From Exophiala sp. HKRS030 (lineage: Eukaryota > Ascomycota > Eurotiomycetes > Chaetothyriales > Herpotrichiellaceae): DNA of 64,000 nt. Shown here piece after piece: positions 31,367 through 42,145 of the stretch (position 1 is the stretch's first letter; each line of letters starts with the position of its first letter). The translations under genes were made by a program, and so were the position numbers. Under the pieces are notes generated by a model. The model had not been told where the DNA came from and made no database searches. It saw only the letters and a program-made list of their open reading frames with translations. The stretch lies in the NCBI GenBank assembly GCA_023897205.1, contig JAHWDD010000010.1, positions 248,001 through 312,000 on the forward strand, given 5' to 3'.

Positions 31367-32122
31367 CAAGGGATTTGGGGGACAGGAGTCGCAGATGGCT
31401 CGATGTCTCTGAGGAGTTTGAGAAGGAGTTGTTAAGATTAGCAGGAATGAACCAATACGGATAGATGCGGAATGTCGATTAAGCGAAAGGACCACCAGCC
31501 TCTCTGCATGAACTACTACGGGGTCCTAGGGCGGTGTTGTTGACGGGATTGACTTGTCACCAAGAGAGAGGGCGATGGTGGAAGAGGCTGGGATTGTTTA
31601 TGGACTTGTAATTGGTGCTCGTCGTTGGTGGGGGATGCAACAAGTCGCAGGCTGGGGATGACATGACATGGGAAGAACGAAGCCATGCAATCAATAGTCG
31701 TATTTCCTCGTACGCCGTTTCGCATTTCATTCCACTTCATCTCCGTAAAATGAATCTCATTGTCTCTGTTTCTTTTGTGCCTTCTTATGTCTTGTTTCCC
31801 GCATGTGTTCTACCCGCGTCAGTCAGCAAATGTTGCGCATCGCCCAGTAAACAGCCCGAGTCGATGGAAGCGACACTGCAAAGGCGCATTTCTGGACGAC
31901 GGCGGCCTTGTCTGCGCTCGATAATTGCCTGAGAAAAGGGAAAACAAGAGGGAGCTGAAGCATAAATAACACGGCCACTACAAGTTTGAGAAGCACGACA
32001 CGAAGAAATCATATACATCAGCTCTACAGATCTGCGTACCATGACATAGCGCAAGATCTCATAGCACAGACCACGATCATCCTACTCCTCCGTACAGTGT
32101 GTGCGCAGTCTAAGCCCAAATA
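31367..32122. other. Intergenic region
   Basis: Spacer between two co-directional genes. I see no gene, RNA or repeat; short open frames on both strands look random. Confidence 0.45.
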
Positions 32123-33961
32123 ATGTCGCGTCCTCCTCCCAATGCAAGATCCTCGGTCGCCAGCGGCCTGGCACCACCGATCCCTCCGCCAGGGTATCCT
32201 AACAGCGCACATGGATCTGCCGTGTTTGCGCATCATCCTCCCCCGCCGCCTCTGAGCGTCGCGCCCACCAGCCGACCACAATCGCGACTCGAGCCCCCTC
32301 CGCTCTCATCGACTGTGGGACCGATGCCCGGGACCCTCGAGCGACCCCTCCAGGGCCCGCGCAAGCGACTCATCGTGACGTGCGACGGCACGTGGCTGGA
32401 TGCGGACAACGGGATCCTGCGCAACGGCACGAAACAGCCGCCGTCGAACGTGAGCCGCATCGGATGGGCGATCAAAGACACGTCGCGCGACGGCATCCCC
32501 CAGATTGTCAACTACCAGGCCGGCGTGGGCACGAGCGGGGGAGCGGCGGCGCGCGCGGTGGGCGGCGCCACGGGCATGGGCTTGAAGGAGAACATGCGCG
32601 AGGCCTACACCTACATCGCTATCAACTGGAAACCTGGCGACGAGATTTTCCTCATCGGCTTCTCCAGGGGCGCCTTTACGGCCCGGAGCGTCGGAGGCAT
32701 GATCGGTGACCTGGGCCTGCTGACACGCGCAGGTCTGCCTTTCTTCAACGAGATCTTCGAGGATTGGGAACACCGCATCGACGAGAGGTACGTATCGAAA
32801 TTCCCCGACACACCATTCCCCGACAAGGGGCCCTTCGACAAGGCCTACGTGCACGAGCTGGTCCGGATGGGGCTCACGACGGTGAGCGTCCCTATCAAGG
32901 CCATTTGTTGCTGGGACACGGTGGGTAGCTTGGGTATCCCGCGGGTCGGGTGGCTCGAGTCGTTGGGTCTCCAGGCCCGGGGGATGCACAAGTACGAGTT
33001 TTACGACACTCGGCTGAACCCGTGCGTGGAGAACGCGTTCCAGGCGCTCGCGCTGGACGAGCGTCGGGGTCCCTTTGCGCCCGCCGTGTGGGAGAAGCGA
33101 GACGGAGACCGCACGAACCTGGTGCAGTGTTGGTTCAGCGGGGTGCACAGCAACGTCGGCGGGGGTTACGAGGACCAGGAACTCGCCAACATCACTCTCG
33201 CGTGGATGATGAGCAAGTTGGAACCGTTTTTGGATTTTCGGCCAAACTTCCTCATGACCCAGTGGGACGAGAACAGGGCGTACTACAAGAGTACCGGCCA
33301 GAAAACGAGGTGGTGGGGTTGGGGGGAGATTTACAACAGTCTCAAGGGCTTGTATTCTTTCACGGGGGCGAGGACGAGGACGCCCGGCGCGTACTACCGC
33401 GTCGACCCCGATGGGAGGACGACGGGGAAAAGGTTGAAGAACACCAACGAGTATATCCACGCGAGTGTGAGGGCGAGGTTGGGTCTACAGGGGCCTGGCG
33501 TACAGGACAGAGGTATCTACGATCCTCCGGCGTTACGAGATTGGACCTTTGACACCGAACACGTACCGGGTAACGGACCCGATGGGTTGATGGTCGTTTG
33601 GACGGACAGAGGTGGTCGAGGAAACAAAAAGGGTGGACAGGATAAGATCCCCGAGGCTAGGTTGAGTGAGACGGAAATGGTTCTACTCAGGCAGAGTCCC
33701 AGGGTTTTTGATTACGTCACGGACCTGAGACCACCAAACGTCAAACATGAGAAGAGAAGGTCGAGAAGGCAGGATCACGCGAATGGCGGTGGAATGTCGC
33801 CTCCTCTGGGTGCTGTGCCTCCACCGAGGAGAAGTAACAGGATGAGTGCACCGCCCGAAGGGTACCCACCCATGGACACCGACGACGAGAGGAGAAGACG
33901 GAAACAACAGAGAGACCCCGATCGACAGAGACGACGGAGGAGTCGAAGATATGACGATTGA
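32123..33961 (+). CDS. DUF2235 alpha/beta-hydrolase-domain protein
   Basis: A single-exon gene of 612 residues. A proline-rich N-terminus (1-75; PPPNARSS, PPIPPPGYP, HHPPPPPLS) precedes the DUF2235 domain: KRLIVTCDGTW, NVSRIGWAI, YQAGVGTSGG, the nucleophile elbow GFSRGAFTAR with Ser near 174, CWDTVGSLGIP and VQCWFSGVHSNVGGGY. The order fits the family's proposed Ser-His-Asp hydrolase site; bacterial relatives include type VI secretion phospholipase effectors (Tle1-like). The fungal role is unknown. The C-terminal 110 residues are disordered and highly basic (RRRKQQRDPDRQRRRRSRR), suggesting nucleic-acid or membrane contact. No signal peptide or membrane helix is seen, so it is probably cytosolic. 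GC content and third-position bias are higher than in its neighbours. Confidence 0.9.
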   Translation: MSRPPPNARSSVASGLAPPIPPPGYPNSAHGSAVFAHHPPPPPLSVAPTSRPQSRLEPPPLSSTVGPMPGTLERPLQGPRKRLIVTCDGTWLDADNGILRNGTKQPPSNVSRIGWAIKDTSRDGIPQIVNYQAGVGTSGGAAARAVGGATGMGLKENMREAYTYIAINWKPGDEIFLIGFSRGAFTARSVGGMIGDLGLLTRAGLPFFNEIFEDWEHRIDERYVSKFPDTPFPDKGPFDKAYVHELVRMGLTTVSVPIKAICCWDTVGSLGIPRVGWLESLGLQARGMHKYEFYDTRLNPCVENAFQALALDERRGPFAPAVWEKRDGDRTNLVQCWFSGVHSNVGGGYEDQELANITLAWMMSKLEPFLDFRPNFLMTQWDENRAYYKSTGQKTRWWGWGEIYNSLKGLYSFTGARTRTPGAYYRVDPDGRTTGKRLKNTNEYIHASVRARLGLQGPGVQDRGIYDPPALRDWTFDTEHVPGNGPDGLMVVWTDRGGRGNKKGGQDKIPEARLSETEMVLLRQSPRVFDYVTDLRPPNVKHEKRRSRRQDHANGGGMSPPLGAVPPPRRSNRMSAPPEGYPPMDTDDERRRRKQQRDPDRQRRRRSRRYDD

Positions 33962-34573
33962 TGGAGACAGGACAAGAAAAGGATAATGTCGTTCTTGGAT
34001 TATCTTTGAGCAAGACTCGAAACGAGAAAGTCATTTTTCTACCGAGTTAAGCGAGAGAGAGAGAGAGAAGCGACTACACTTTGACATTTTTTGTCGATGA
34101 ATGATCAAACATGCATTTTGTTTTCTTAAGAAACCAGCAACATTTCTGACCACATTCAGGGAGGTGATGAGTTTCGGGATCTTTTTGGTCATTTCAAGAT
34201 CTGTGTTGAAAAAGATACAAAACGAGCAACATCAATGGCCACACTTCAAGTTGGGCATCGACTACATCTACATCATTTTGATATCGAGAAAGACGACTGA
34301 CAACTGGTTTGCTCGACATCCATCACACTACGTACGGAGGATACACATTATCATTCATGTACGGAATAGACTAGGAGCGGTCGTATCTAGTATGATATCC
34401 ATTACGATTCGAAAGGACTCGCGTTGCTACGAGAGTCCAAAATCTTAACATTATTAATTCTGAACATCCGCTCTGGACGTCGTCTCCTTCAACATCAACA
34501 GTCAATTTTGGACGTACCCGTCTGAACCAAGTCATACGAAGATCAACATCTCCTCGGCCAACGCGTTGTCCAT
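33962..34573. other. Intergenic region between convergent genes
   Basis: Holds 3' ends of the DUF2235 and MDR genes, with a (GA)n microsatellite at 34053-34068. No gene is seen. Confidence 0.5.
34053..34068. repeat. (GA)n microsatellite
   Basis: A short dinucleotide run, eight units, in the 3' spacer after the DUF2235 gene. Confidence 0.9.
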
Positions 34574-35737
34574 CTACGGCGCAATAATCACCTGCAATCC
34601 CGGTCCGCTCATCTTGGAGCAGGCATCAAACGCCTCGGCGAATTTTTCCAGAGGGAACTTGCCCACGGTCTTGATCCCGTTCTTCTCACCGAGCTTCAAA
34701 AACCCATTTTCGGCCAGCTTGATCATGGCCCGGACGTCCTCGCGTTCGTACATCCACTTGGCCTTGAAGGTGATGTCGTTCAACGTCATAGTCATGGCGG
34801 GCAAGGGCAACTCGAAATGCGCGCCCATGTAGCTGGCCCTCCCGCCGCGACGGAGGGCCCTTATGCAGCTCTTGTAATGCGGGCTCCCGATGGCTTTGCC
34901 GGGCGAAATGTCAAAAAACACATCGGCCATGTCTGTGCCGTCTTTCGTCAGTGACGCGACGTCCGCGTCGACGTCACCCGTAGTCTGAACGATGTCTAAC
35001 CGACCACCTTCCTCACTGTACGCGGGCCAGGACTTGAACACGTTCAGCGTGTCGAGGTTGCGGCCGACGGCCACCACTCTCGCGCCCATGGCGAGCGCCG
35101 CCACGACGGCCGCGCTGCCGTACATTCCCGCCGCGGGAGTGACGATGACTTTTTCGCCGGCGCGGAGGTCGACGCTGCGGAGGCCCCCGAACGGTACCGA
35201 GACGGTAAACAGGTACATGAGGTCGTCGACGGTATAACCCAGCTCGGTGCACAGCCGGGTCTCGTCGAGTGGGAAGCAGTTCTCGAGTGGCACCCTGGCG
35301 TATTCGGCGTAGGTGCCGTCGCGCCAGGCGCCGACCATGAGGTCGGTGCTGCCCTTTGTGAATCCCGACGAGAGGCCCGACAGGATCAGGGCGTCCGGGT
35401 CGTCGCGGCCACGGATGAAGCAGTCGAAGAAGACGAGCACGCCGGGCGTGAGACGTGTGGCGTCTTCATGGACGGAGGCGACGCGGCCGATGGAACCTGA
35501 TCCCGGCACAAACGGTGTCGGGTAAGGGTACGGTTTCTTGCCGCTGTATACTTTGTTGTTGTATGTCAGGACCCCTGAGGCGAGGATGCGGATGACGGCA
35601 CTGCCGGGCGTCGGTTGGGGTGTTGCGTTCGAGACCACGCTGATGTCATATGGATCGCGGGTCGAGCTAAGCAAAAGCGCTCGGTGGGTGGATGGGATGG
35701 TCGTGCTTCTGCTGGGGATTGAGTTTGAAGATGCCAT
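34574..35737 (-). CDS. Medium-chain dehydrogenase/reductase, quinone-oxidoreductase-like
   Basis: A single-exon gene of 387 residues from the ATG at 35737; the frame is open further upstream but without a Met. A GroES-like domain (VIRILASGVLTYNN, PFVPGSGSIGRV) is followed by a Rossmann domain with the nucleotide motif VTPAAGMYGSAAVVAALAMG and AVGRN, an NAD(P)-binding pattern. The catalytic and structural zinc cysteines of true alcohol dehydrogenases are absent, so a zinc-free quinone- or enoyl-reductase-like enzyme is likely. It is divergent across 565 bp from a Zn2Cys6 regulator that is itself followed by an MFS transporter; the three may form a small regulated group. The substrate is unknown. 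Confidence 0.88.
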   Translation of the reverse strand: MASSNSIPSRSTTIPSTHRALLLSSTRDPYDISVVSNATPQPTPGSAVIRILASGVLTYNNKVYSGKKPYPYPTPFVPGSGSIGRVASVHEDATRLTPGVLVFFDCFIRGRDDPDALILSGLSSGFTKGSTDLMVGAWRDGTYAEYARVPLENCFPLDETRLCTELGYTVDDLMYLFTVSVPFGGLRSVDLRAGEKVIVTPAAGMYGSAAVVAALAMGARVVAVGRNLDTLNVFKSWPAYSEEGGRLDIVQTTGDVDADVASLTKDGTDMADVFFDISPGKAIGSPHYKSCIRALRRGGRASYMGAHFELPLPAMTMTLNDITFKAKWMYEREDVRAMIKLAENGFLKLGEKNGIKTVGKFPLEKFAEAFDACSKMSGPGLQVIIAP

Positions 35738-36302
35738 GTTGACGCTATGGTTTTCAACCGGAGAGGTGTTGGTGTACTTCAACGACCACTTGTGATGGAA
35801 GGTTCGAAGGACCAGAACACTTATGTTCGCGGCCTTCAGTCAGGCTACAGTGGACGAAGTCGAGAGAGGGGATTATATTGGTCTGGAAGGTCTGAGGATG
35901 AATCCCTGATAAGTCCATGGCTTCTTATGTATCCTCGAGGTTGGTTCCGGGTCGTGTGTGGACAACGGAGCCGCATCACACGGAGTTAAGGAAGTAGGGT
36001 CTGCCATAGATGAAAAGTAGAGCCGTCAATGATGTACCTACTGAGTACTGTCATCCACATAAGCCGTGGGAACATATAGAGTGAAATTAGATGTTGGTGG
36101 CGTTCAAACCACCGAATTTTAAGACCGAGACCGTAACGTGGCGGAGTTCAACCAAAAAAGGAAAGCGGGCTAACCCATTTCGGGCCTCCAATGCTCTCGC
36201 TTCATTTCGTTCATTGATTTCCACCAGACATCCACCTTTAACGAACCCACGCTTCCCAGAGACATATTCTACTTGCCGAAGGATGATTGTCGTTTCACTT
36301 TG
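35738..36302. promoter_or_regulatory. Shared divergent promoter, MDR oxidoreductase / Zn2Cys6 regulator
   Basis: A 565 bp bidirectional spacer, the place where an autoregulating Zn2Cys6 protein could bind both genes. A CGG-containing stretch near 35966-35984 (CAACGGAGCC, CACACGGAG) is suggestive only. No clear CGGn(x)CCG palindrome was picked out by eye. Confidence 0.35.
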
Positions 36303-38495
36303 ATGATGGACCTGGATACAGATGATGCAGTTTCAGATCACCGCACCGCGGAGCAAAGGGGTCGGCGAACCTCGAACCTCCGCTCATGCTTCAATTGCAA
36401 TCGCAAAAAGATTCGATGTGACAAGAAGCTCCCATGTACGGCATGCACTCGGTCAGATAAGCAATGTTCCTACCCGGCTTCGGGCCCCAGGAGCAGGAGG
36501 ACCAAGATGACCATGATGGAGGAGATGGCATCACGAGTTTCCACCCTCGAGAAGTCTCTGAAGGACGCGAGAAACCAAACTTCATCAGTTGCGACATCGA
36601 GTGCACCGGCCTCTGGGAGCACAGTAACTACACCCCGCATGCAAACTGGCGATTCTGGCGAAAGGATAAGGGACGATATTCTCGTCCAGGAGGGGTCTTC
36701 GAGTCAGTATTTCAATGAGATTCTCTTGTCAAGGGTTCTAGAAGAGGTGAGTTCTTACGGGGTGTCCATATTCCGTTGACGCTCTTGATTTTGTCGCTTC
36801 TCCACCATACTTACCATGCTCACGCAAATTACAGGAGCACCATATTGGATCTGCCCTGACAAACCAGGCTACAACGCCAACTCCTCGAACTGAACACCCA
36901 TCAATTTCCCCCTTTAGTGCTCTCGGTATTGTCTCTTCTCCCTTCTTTACGCAGACACCAAGCACTTTTCATCCATCCAAATCAGTGGCGATGAGATTGT
37001 GGAATGTCTACGTTACAAATGTGGACTGTGATGCTTGCCAGAAATTATTGCACGTTCCCACCGATGAGGCCAAGGTGTTTTCGACCGTCGACAAACCCAA
37101 CGAAGCACCCTTGGACAATCATGCTCTGTGTTTTGCCATATACTATTGTGCGGTGGTAGCACTCGACGAGGCAGACGCCTATCCTATTCTAGGAGGCGAA
37201 AGAGCTCCCCATCTTCTCAGTTTCAAAATTGGTTTAGAACAAGCTCTCGCACAAGCCGACTACCTAGATCAACCGACTGTGACATCACTTCGTGCACTGG
37301 CGATATACCTGGTATGCGGAATCGGTCTGTCTCATTCAATGGCGGTCATTTACTAATGCACATTCAGGCAGCACTTCGCGTCAACAATCGAGGCAGGGGT
37401 GTCTGGGTTCTCAACGGTCTTGCCATCCGTCTGGCTCAGTCGATAGGCATACATCGTGACGGTGCTCGACTGGGTCTATCTCCCTTTGAGTCCGAAATCC
37501 GACGCCGTCTATGGTGGCATCTGCTCAGTCGAGACGGTCGTGCCGGGGAAGACTATGGTCTCCAAGACACCGAGCATCTCCTGCTGTCGTGCGACGTCCC
37601 TTTGCCTCTCAACGTCGACGACGCTGACCTTTATCCTGACATGAAAGAACTCCCGCCGGAAAGAAAAGGCTGGACAGGCATGACTTTCGACCTGATCAAC
37701 ATTGAATTAGTCAAGGCTGCACAGAGACTATCCGCACTCGCTGCTTCATCGTATTCATCTCCAGGGGTGGCACCTAGCGAAGACGTGCGCAAAAGTGTCC
37801 TCGACCAGAGCAGAGAACGAATTCAAGAGCGCTTGAGATACTGCAACCCTGTCATTCCACAGCAGCGCATGACTCTCTTTTGCGCCTCGTGGCTCCTACG
37901 CAAGGTCGACTTCGTCACGCGCCAACAGTGGAGTTTGTTACAACATCATTCAAGCCCACGAAGCGAAGATTTTGCAACCGAAGAGAACCTTCAGGAAGCG
38001 CTCGAACTCCTGCAGCCGAGACTTGAAGAAGGAGATGAGCTGCTAAAGCCTTACGGGTGGGCGAAGAAAGCGTACCCGCAATATCATGTCACGATGTACG
38101 TGTTGTGGCATTTATGTATCAAACCTGACGGGCCAAGCACGGGTAGAGCATGGCGTGCTGTCGATACCTTGTTCTCGACCGAGTTGTGGCACGAAACCAC
38201 GTCCGGGTACGGGCCGAAGTCTGCGGTGCTGGAAGCTCTCAAGTTGAAAGCGTTGTCTGTGAGAAGTAGAACACAGCATGGGAATCCTTCGCGTACTAAC
38301 TCCAGCGTCGATCCATCTTTGAACCCGACCGGAGATGGTACATCTCTACCGCCCGATAGCGACCCAACGGATGGCTTTTTCGCTAATACTGAAGAGTTCA
38401 GTGGATTAGGATTCGATATCGGTGATGAAAACTGGCCCGACTGGACAACTTTGGCTCAGGGGTATCAGTACGATGGACCAGGATCGTTTCTCTAG
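36303..38495 (+). CDS. Zn2Cys6 fungal-specific transcription factor
   Basis: Three exons, 36303-36746, 36835-37311 and 37368-38495, all phase 0, give 682 residues. The binuclear zinc cluster is at the N-terminus with Cys29, 32, 39, 45, 48 and 55 (CFNCNRKKIRC then CTACTRSDKQC), a spacing of 2-6-5-2-6. A short coiled segment (MEEMASRVSTLEKSLKDA) suits dimerisation. The fungal_trans middle domain is visible as VWVLNGLAIRLAQSIGIHRDG followed by RRRLWWHLLSRDGR. The C-terminus (residues 600-682) is Ser/Pro/Asp-rich, like an activation region. It is a nuclear DNA-binding regulator, and its position between a divergent oxidoreductase and a downstream transporter suggests pathway-specific control of both; this is inference. 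The start uses the first of two consecutive ATGs. Confidence 0.92.
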
Positions 38496-38911
38496 CTTCT
38501 TACGGATTAAACATCGGCTATGAGGGCCGGTAGTTTTAGTTATTCGGCCTGGCAAGAGTGTGTACTGGACAGCTGCGCTGCCATTTTTGTGGTGGCAAGG
38601 TGGAAGCGGGACCCCCGCCGAAGAATAAGGCCGTGCCCGAAGAACCCACAATCAAACAGTACAAGCAAAGTCCGATCGATCGACCAGTACGACTCGCTTC
38701 TATTCAGTAGCACTATTACTTCGGGCAAGTACCATCAACGATATCGTAAGGCACTCCGTACTCGGACCTATATCTCGGTGTCAACACATGATGCGAAAAG
38801 GAAATCACACTGTTGTGAAGGTATAAAGTATTGGAAGCCGCGAGTTAGTAGCCATGTTCCAACCTGGTATATTAATCGTCTCTACTCGCGTTGAGCTCGA
38901 CCTCCCAGACG
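38496..38911 (+). promoter_or_regulatory. Spacer before the MFS transporter
   Basis: Promoter region of the transporter; it contains an ACTCCGTA element at 38753-38760. No gene is seen. Confidence 0.4.
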
Positions 38912-40642
38912 ATGGCTTCCGATATGGCGACGTCAAGTCTTCAAAAAGAGTCTACGAGCCCCTCGGATTCGAATTCACTCAACGAGAAGAAGAACCTTAC
39001 GAATGACACAAGATCTTCTCAGGACCATTCATCAGAACCAGCGCATGCAGACGTCGAAAAGCATGCAGCTGCCAAACCACCAGGACGCGAGGCACCCGGA
39101 TTGACGGCATGGCTCGTCGTTCTCGGTGCATGGTGTACTTCATTCTGCAGTTTCGGGTGGTTGAATAGTACGTGTTACCCACCACTCATGCGTGGACGAA
39201 GTGTTTCACATCAACGTTGGCTACATGGGAGTATCGTACCGAGACTGACTGAATGACTATTTGTACAGGCATCGGTGTCTTTCAAGAATACTACCAAAAT
39301 GTTTTGCTGAAAGAGTACTCTCCGAGTACCATTTCGTGGATCCCGTCACTACAAATATTCTTCATCATGGGCATGGTATGTTGACTTCGTTTGCCTTTCT
39401 CCCGCCCTTGTCCTTTGAAAATAGCACCGTCCTAGTTCATCTTTGTTCTTGTCGCGTTGCACGAAGTATCTCGACTGACAAGACCAAACGCAGGGCCCCA
39501 TCGTCGGAATCATCTACGACCACTACGGTCCACGTTGGCTTCTTTTGGGAGGAACTTTCTTGCACGTCTTTGGAGTCATGATGGCTTCACTGGGGACCGA
39601 GTATTACCAAATCCTGTTGGCTCAAGGTGTATGTTCTGCCATTGGAGTTTCTGCAATTTTCCAACCTGGTACGTACGGCTTTTTCGGTCCACACACACAA
39701 CAACCCTCATTAGCGGGTTCGATGATCGCATCATTAGCAAATCGTCTACTGTGGATGAGTACCTAGGCTGATGTCTTTGATATTACAGCATTCTCATCCG
39801 TCCAAGGCTGGTTCAGCCGCGACAAACGAGGCGCGGCATTCGGCATCCTCTTTACGGGCTCGAGTAGCGGCGGTGTCGTGTTCCCCATCATGGTCTCACA
39901 TCTCATCCGCCAAGTCGGCTTCGGATGGGCCATGCGAGTCTCGGCCTTCCTCATGCTGTTCTTGTTGGTGGTGGCCAACCTGACAGTCCGACCTTTTCAA
40001 CCTCCTCACCCAAACGAGGTGAGCGCCACGCAACTCCGGAAACCCTTTACGGAAGTGGATTTCCTCCTCGTCACGGCCGGCGCCTTTTGCTTCAGCTACG
40101 GGTTTTTCGTACCCATCAACTACCTGCCGCTCCAGGCCCTCGAGGCCGGAATCTCCCCAAACCTCACGCAATACCTCTTGCCCATCCTCAACGCGGCGTC
40201 GTTGTTCGGCAGACTGTCGGCCGGGTTCGCCAGCGACAAGTTCGGCCCCTACAACGTCTTTGTGGCCGTGTGTTATCTCTCTGGGATCTGGATTTTGGGT
40301 CTGTGGTTGCCGATTGCCTCCAGCACCACAACCGCGGGCGTCGTGGCGTTCGCCGTGCTTTTTGGCTTCTCGTCGGCCGCGTACGTGTCGCTGTTGGCAC
40401 ACCTGGTCATGGCCATCTCGCCCATGAACTTCGCCGACATAGGCTGGCGCACCGGCGTGGTCTTGTTCGTGACCGCGGTCGGCGGGTTCACCACAAACCC
40501 CATCAACGGCGCCATTCTGAGCGGTGACGGCGGCTGGACCGGGCTCAAAGTCTTTTCGGGAGTGTTTTGTATCGCGGGCACCACGTTTGTGCTCGCCGTG
40601 AGGATTCGAAGGGGTGGGAGGAGGTTTTTTGTCAAGGTCTGA
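38912..40642 (+). CDS. MFS monocarboxylate-transporter-like permease (MCT/MCH family)
   Basis: Four exons, 38912-39167, 39269-39375, 39494-39668 and 39789-40642, give 463 residues. A 70-residue hydrophilic N-terminus rich in Ser and charged residues precedes helix 1 ([24 protein letters not shown]). Family signatures are IGVFQEYYQ after helix 1, [22 protein letters not shown] in loop 2-3, [25 protein letters not shown], and [18 protein letters not shown] in the second half. Splice sites all fall inside this conserved order. Fungal members move monocarboxylates, riboflavin or secondary metabolites across the plasma or vacuolar membrane; the cargo is unknown. It lies 416 bp after the Zn2Cys6 regulator in the same direction. 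Confidence 0.92.
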
Positions 40643-42114
40643 CTGAATAGATCAAGCGAGGACCTTTTAGAAAGATAGAAGATGGGTCGTGAGCGGCGCC
40701 AGAGGGAGTATTCTGTATTCAACATCTTGCCTATTGTAAAATACCGACATGTATATATCTATTGTATACACCCCAAGCTGTGCTTCGTCTATTACCATTT
40801 TCCTTGAGCGAAAAGAGCGAGGCTGCTCTACTCTGGCACATGATCGAGCCATCACGGGACCGCTTTGTCACGCCGGTGTCGATCCCTTGCTCAGAAGCCG
40901 TTGCCAGCCAGGCTGCGGCCTGGGTCAAGGCACATTTCATCCATCCAACCCAAAGACAGTTAGGTGTAGATAACGCTGTCTGACCCTAGAGGGTGCGCGG
41001 GAGCTGCGTCACTCCGTGCTTGAACTCTGTACTGAGCCATTAGCTGGGCGTCACCGAGCCCTCCCACTCCCAGAGACCAACCGGGGGCCAATCTAGGCAT
41101 CCGAGCATTCGTCTACACCTGCCCTTCGATTGGCACCAACACATCTGGCAGATTGCGAAATTGCCTCGCTGCAGGGGGTCTTTCGTGAAGATGTACAGAG
41201 TACGGTAGCCCAGTATCCACAGGTGCCTGCTATCGAACATTCTACAGTACCTCGTCTACTGTAGCTTCACGCTTGACGAGTCGGGAGTCCCCACAGCCAC
41301 GAGGGCCGGGGTTTAGCGTAGTGGTGCCTGGACTAGCAACGGAACGCCCATGCCGTTTGACCCGGCTCTGACCACCAAACCCTGTTCTATCTACTCTGTA
41401 CTCCATACATACGAGGACAGACATTCGCCTTTCGAGAGAGAGAACTTCAATCCACCAGTTTCTCATACGACGTAATTTCCATCCCTGCAAGTTCCTCTCT
41501 GGGATCCTTTCGCGAGTGAATCTATGTATGGGGTATACTTTGCCGACGATCCCGCTAGTTGTGCATTCTGCCATGAAATCCCACCTACTTCATCCCTCCC
41601 CCCCTTTCCTCTCAACTGTAACCATAATCTCATGATCGGGTCGGCGCTCATGGTAGTCGTCTCAAGATATGCGGTCTCAGCCCCTGTGGCTGCCTATACT
41701 CCACATCTTTGGGGTCCAGAAGGCCAGCACACGGCGAGGGCTGGCTAGCATGCTCACATGGACGAATCTCGAAGGCAGTACTCTTATCTTTTGTCCGGGA
41801 CTCAAGCTCAACGAGCCAGCAGTCTGCCCAAAGATTCAGATCTCTACCACACATCTATGCACTAAACGAAACCAGGAGCTCGTGCCTTACCAGCACTTCT
41901 CTCGCCTTGCGGCTCGGATGGAAGGAGACCGAGATGTACAAAACGGCGTACCTCGCCAGACAATGTCTGCTTCACCATTTTCCCATCCATTCGCCTCGTC
42001 GTCTGAAGTGCAAGCTCCGGTTCGGCTGAGTTTGGACATTTCAGTTATTGTGTGGTGTGAAGAGCTTACTTGTCATTCTTTTCTCGAGCATCCTAGTACA
42101 CTCACAGTGCAGCC
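40643..42114. other. Long intergenic region before the NO VEIN-like gene
   Basis: A 1.47 kb spacer with many short random frames (up to about 210 codons at 41669-42304, overlapping the next gene in another frame, without family motifs). No tRNA, transposon or long repeat is visible. The end overlaps the first unit of an 18 bp tandem repeat that spans the next start codon. Confidence 0.4.
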
Positions 42115-42145
42115 ATGCCAACCCGCGCAGCCATGCCAACCCGCG
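42110..42145 (+). repeat. 18 bp perfect tandem duplication across a start codon
   Basis: Two adjacent identical units (42110-42127 and 42128-42145), each containing CAGCCATGCCAACCCGCG, duplicate the start codon so that the protein begins MPTRAAMPTRAE. Either ATG could initiate translation. Confidence 0.95.

Noticed and set aside
32306..33460. A 384-codon open frame on the minus strand
   Set aside because: Antisense shadow of the DUF2235 gene in its most GC-rich part; no domain signature.
41281..41340. A tRNA-like string (GGGGTTTAGCGTAGTGG)
   Set aside because: No acceptor stem, anticodon arm or T-arm can be folded around it.
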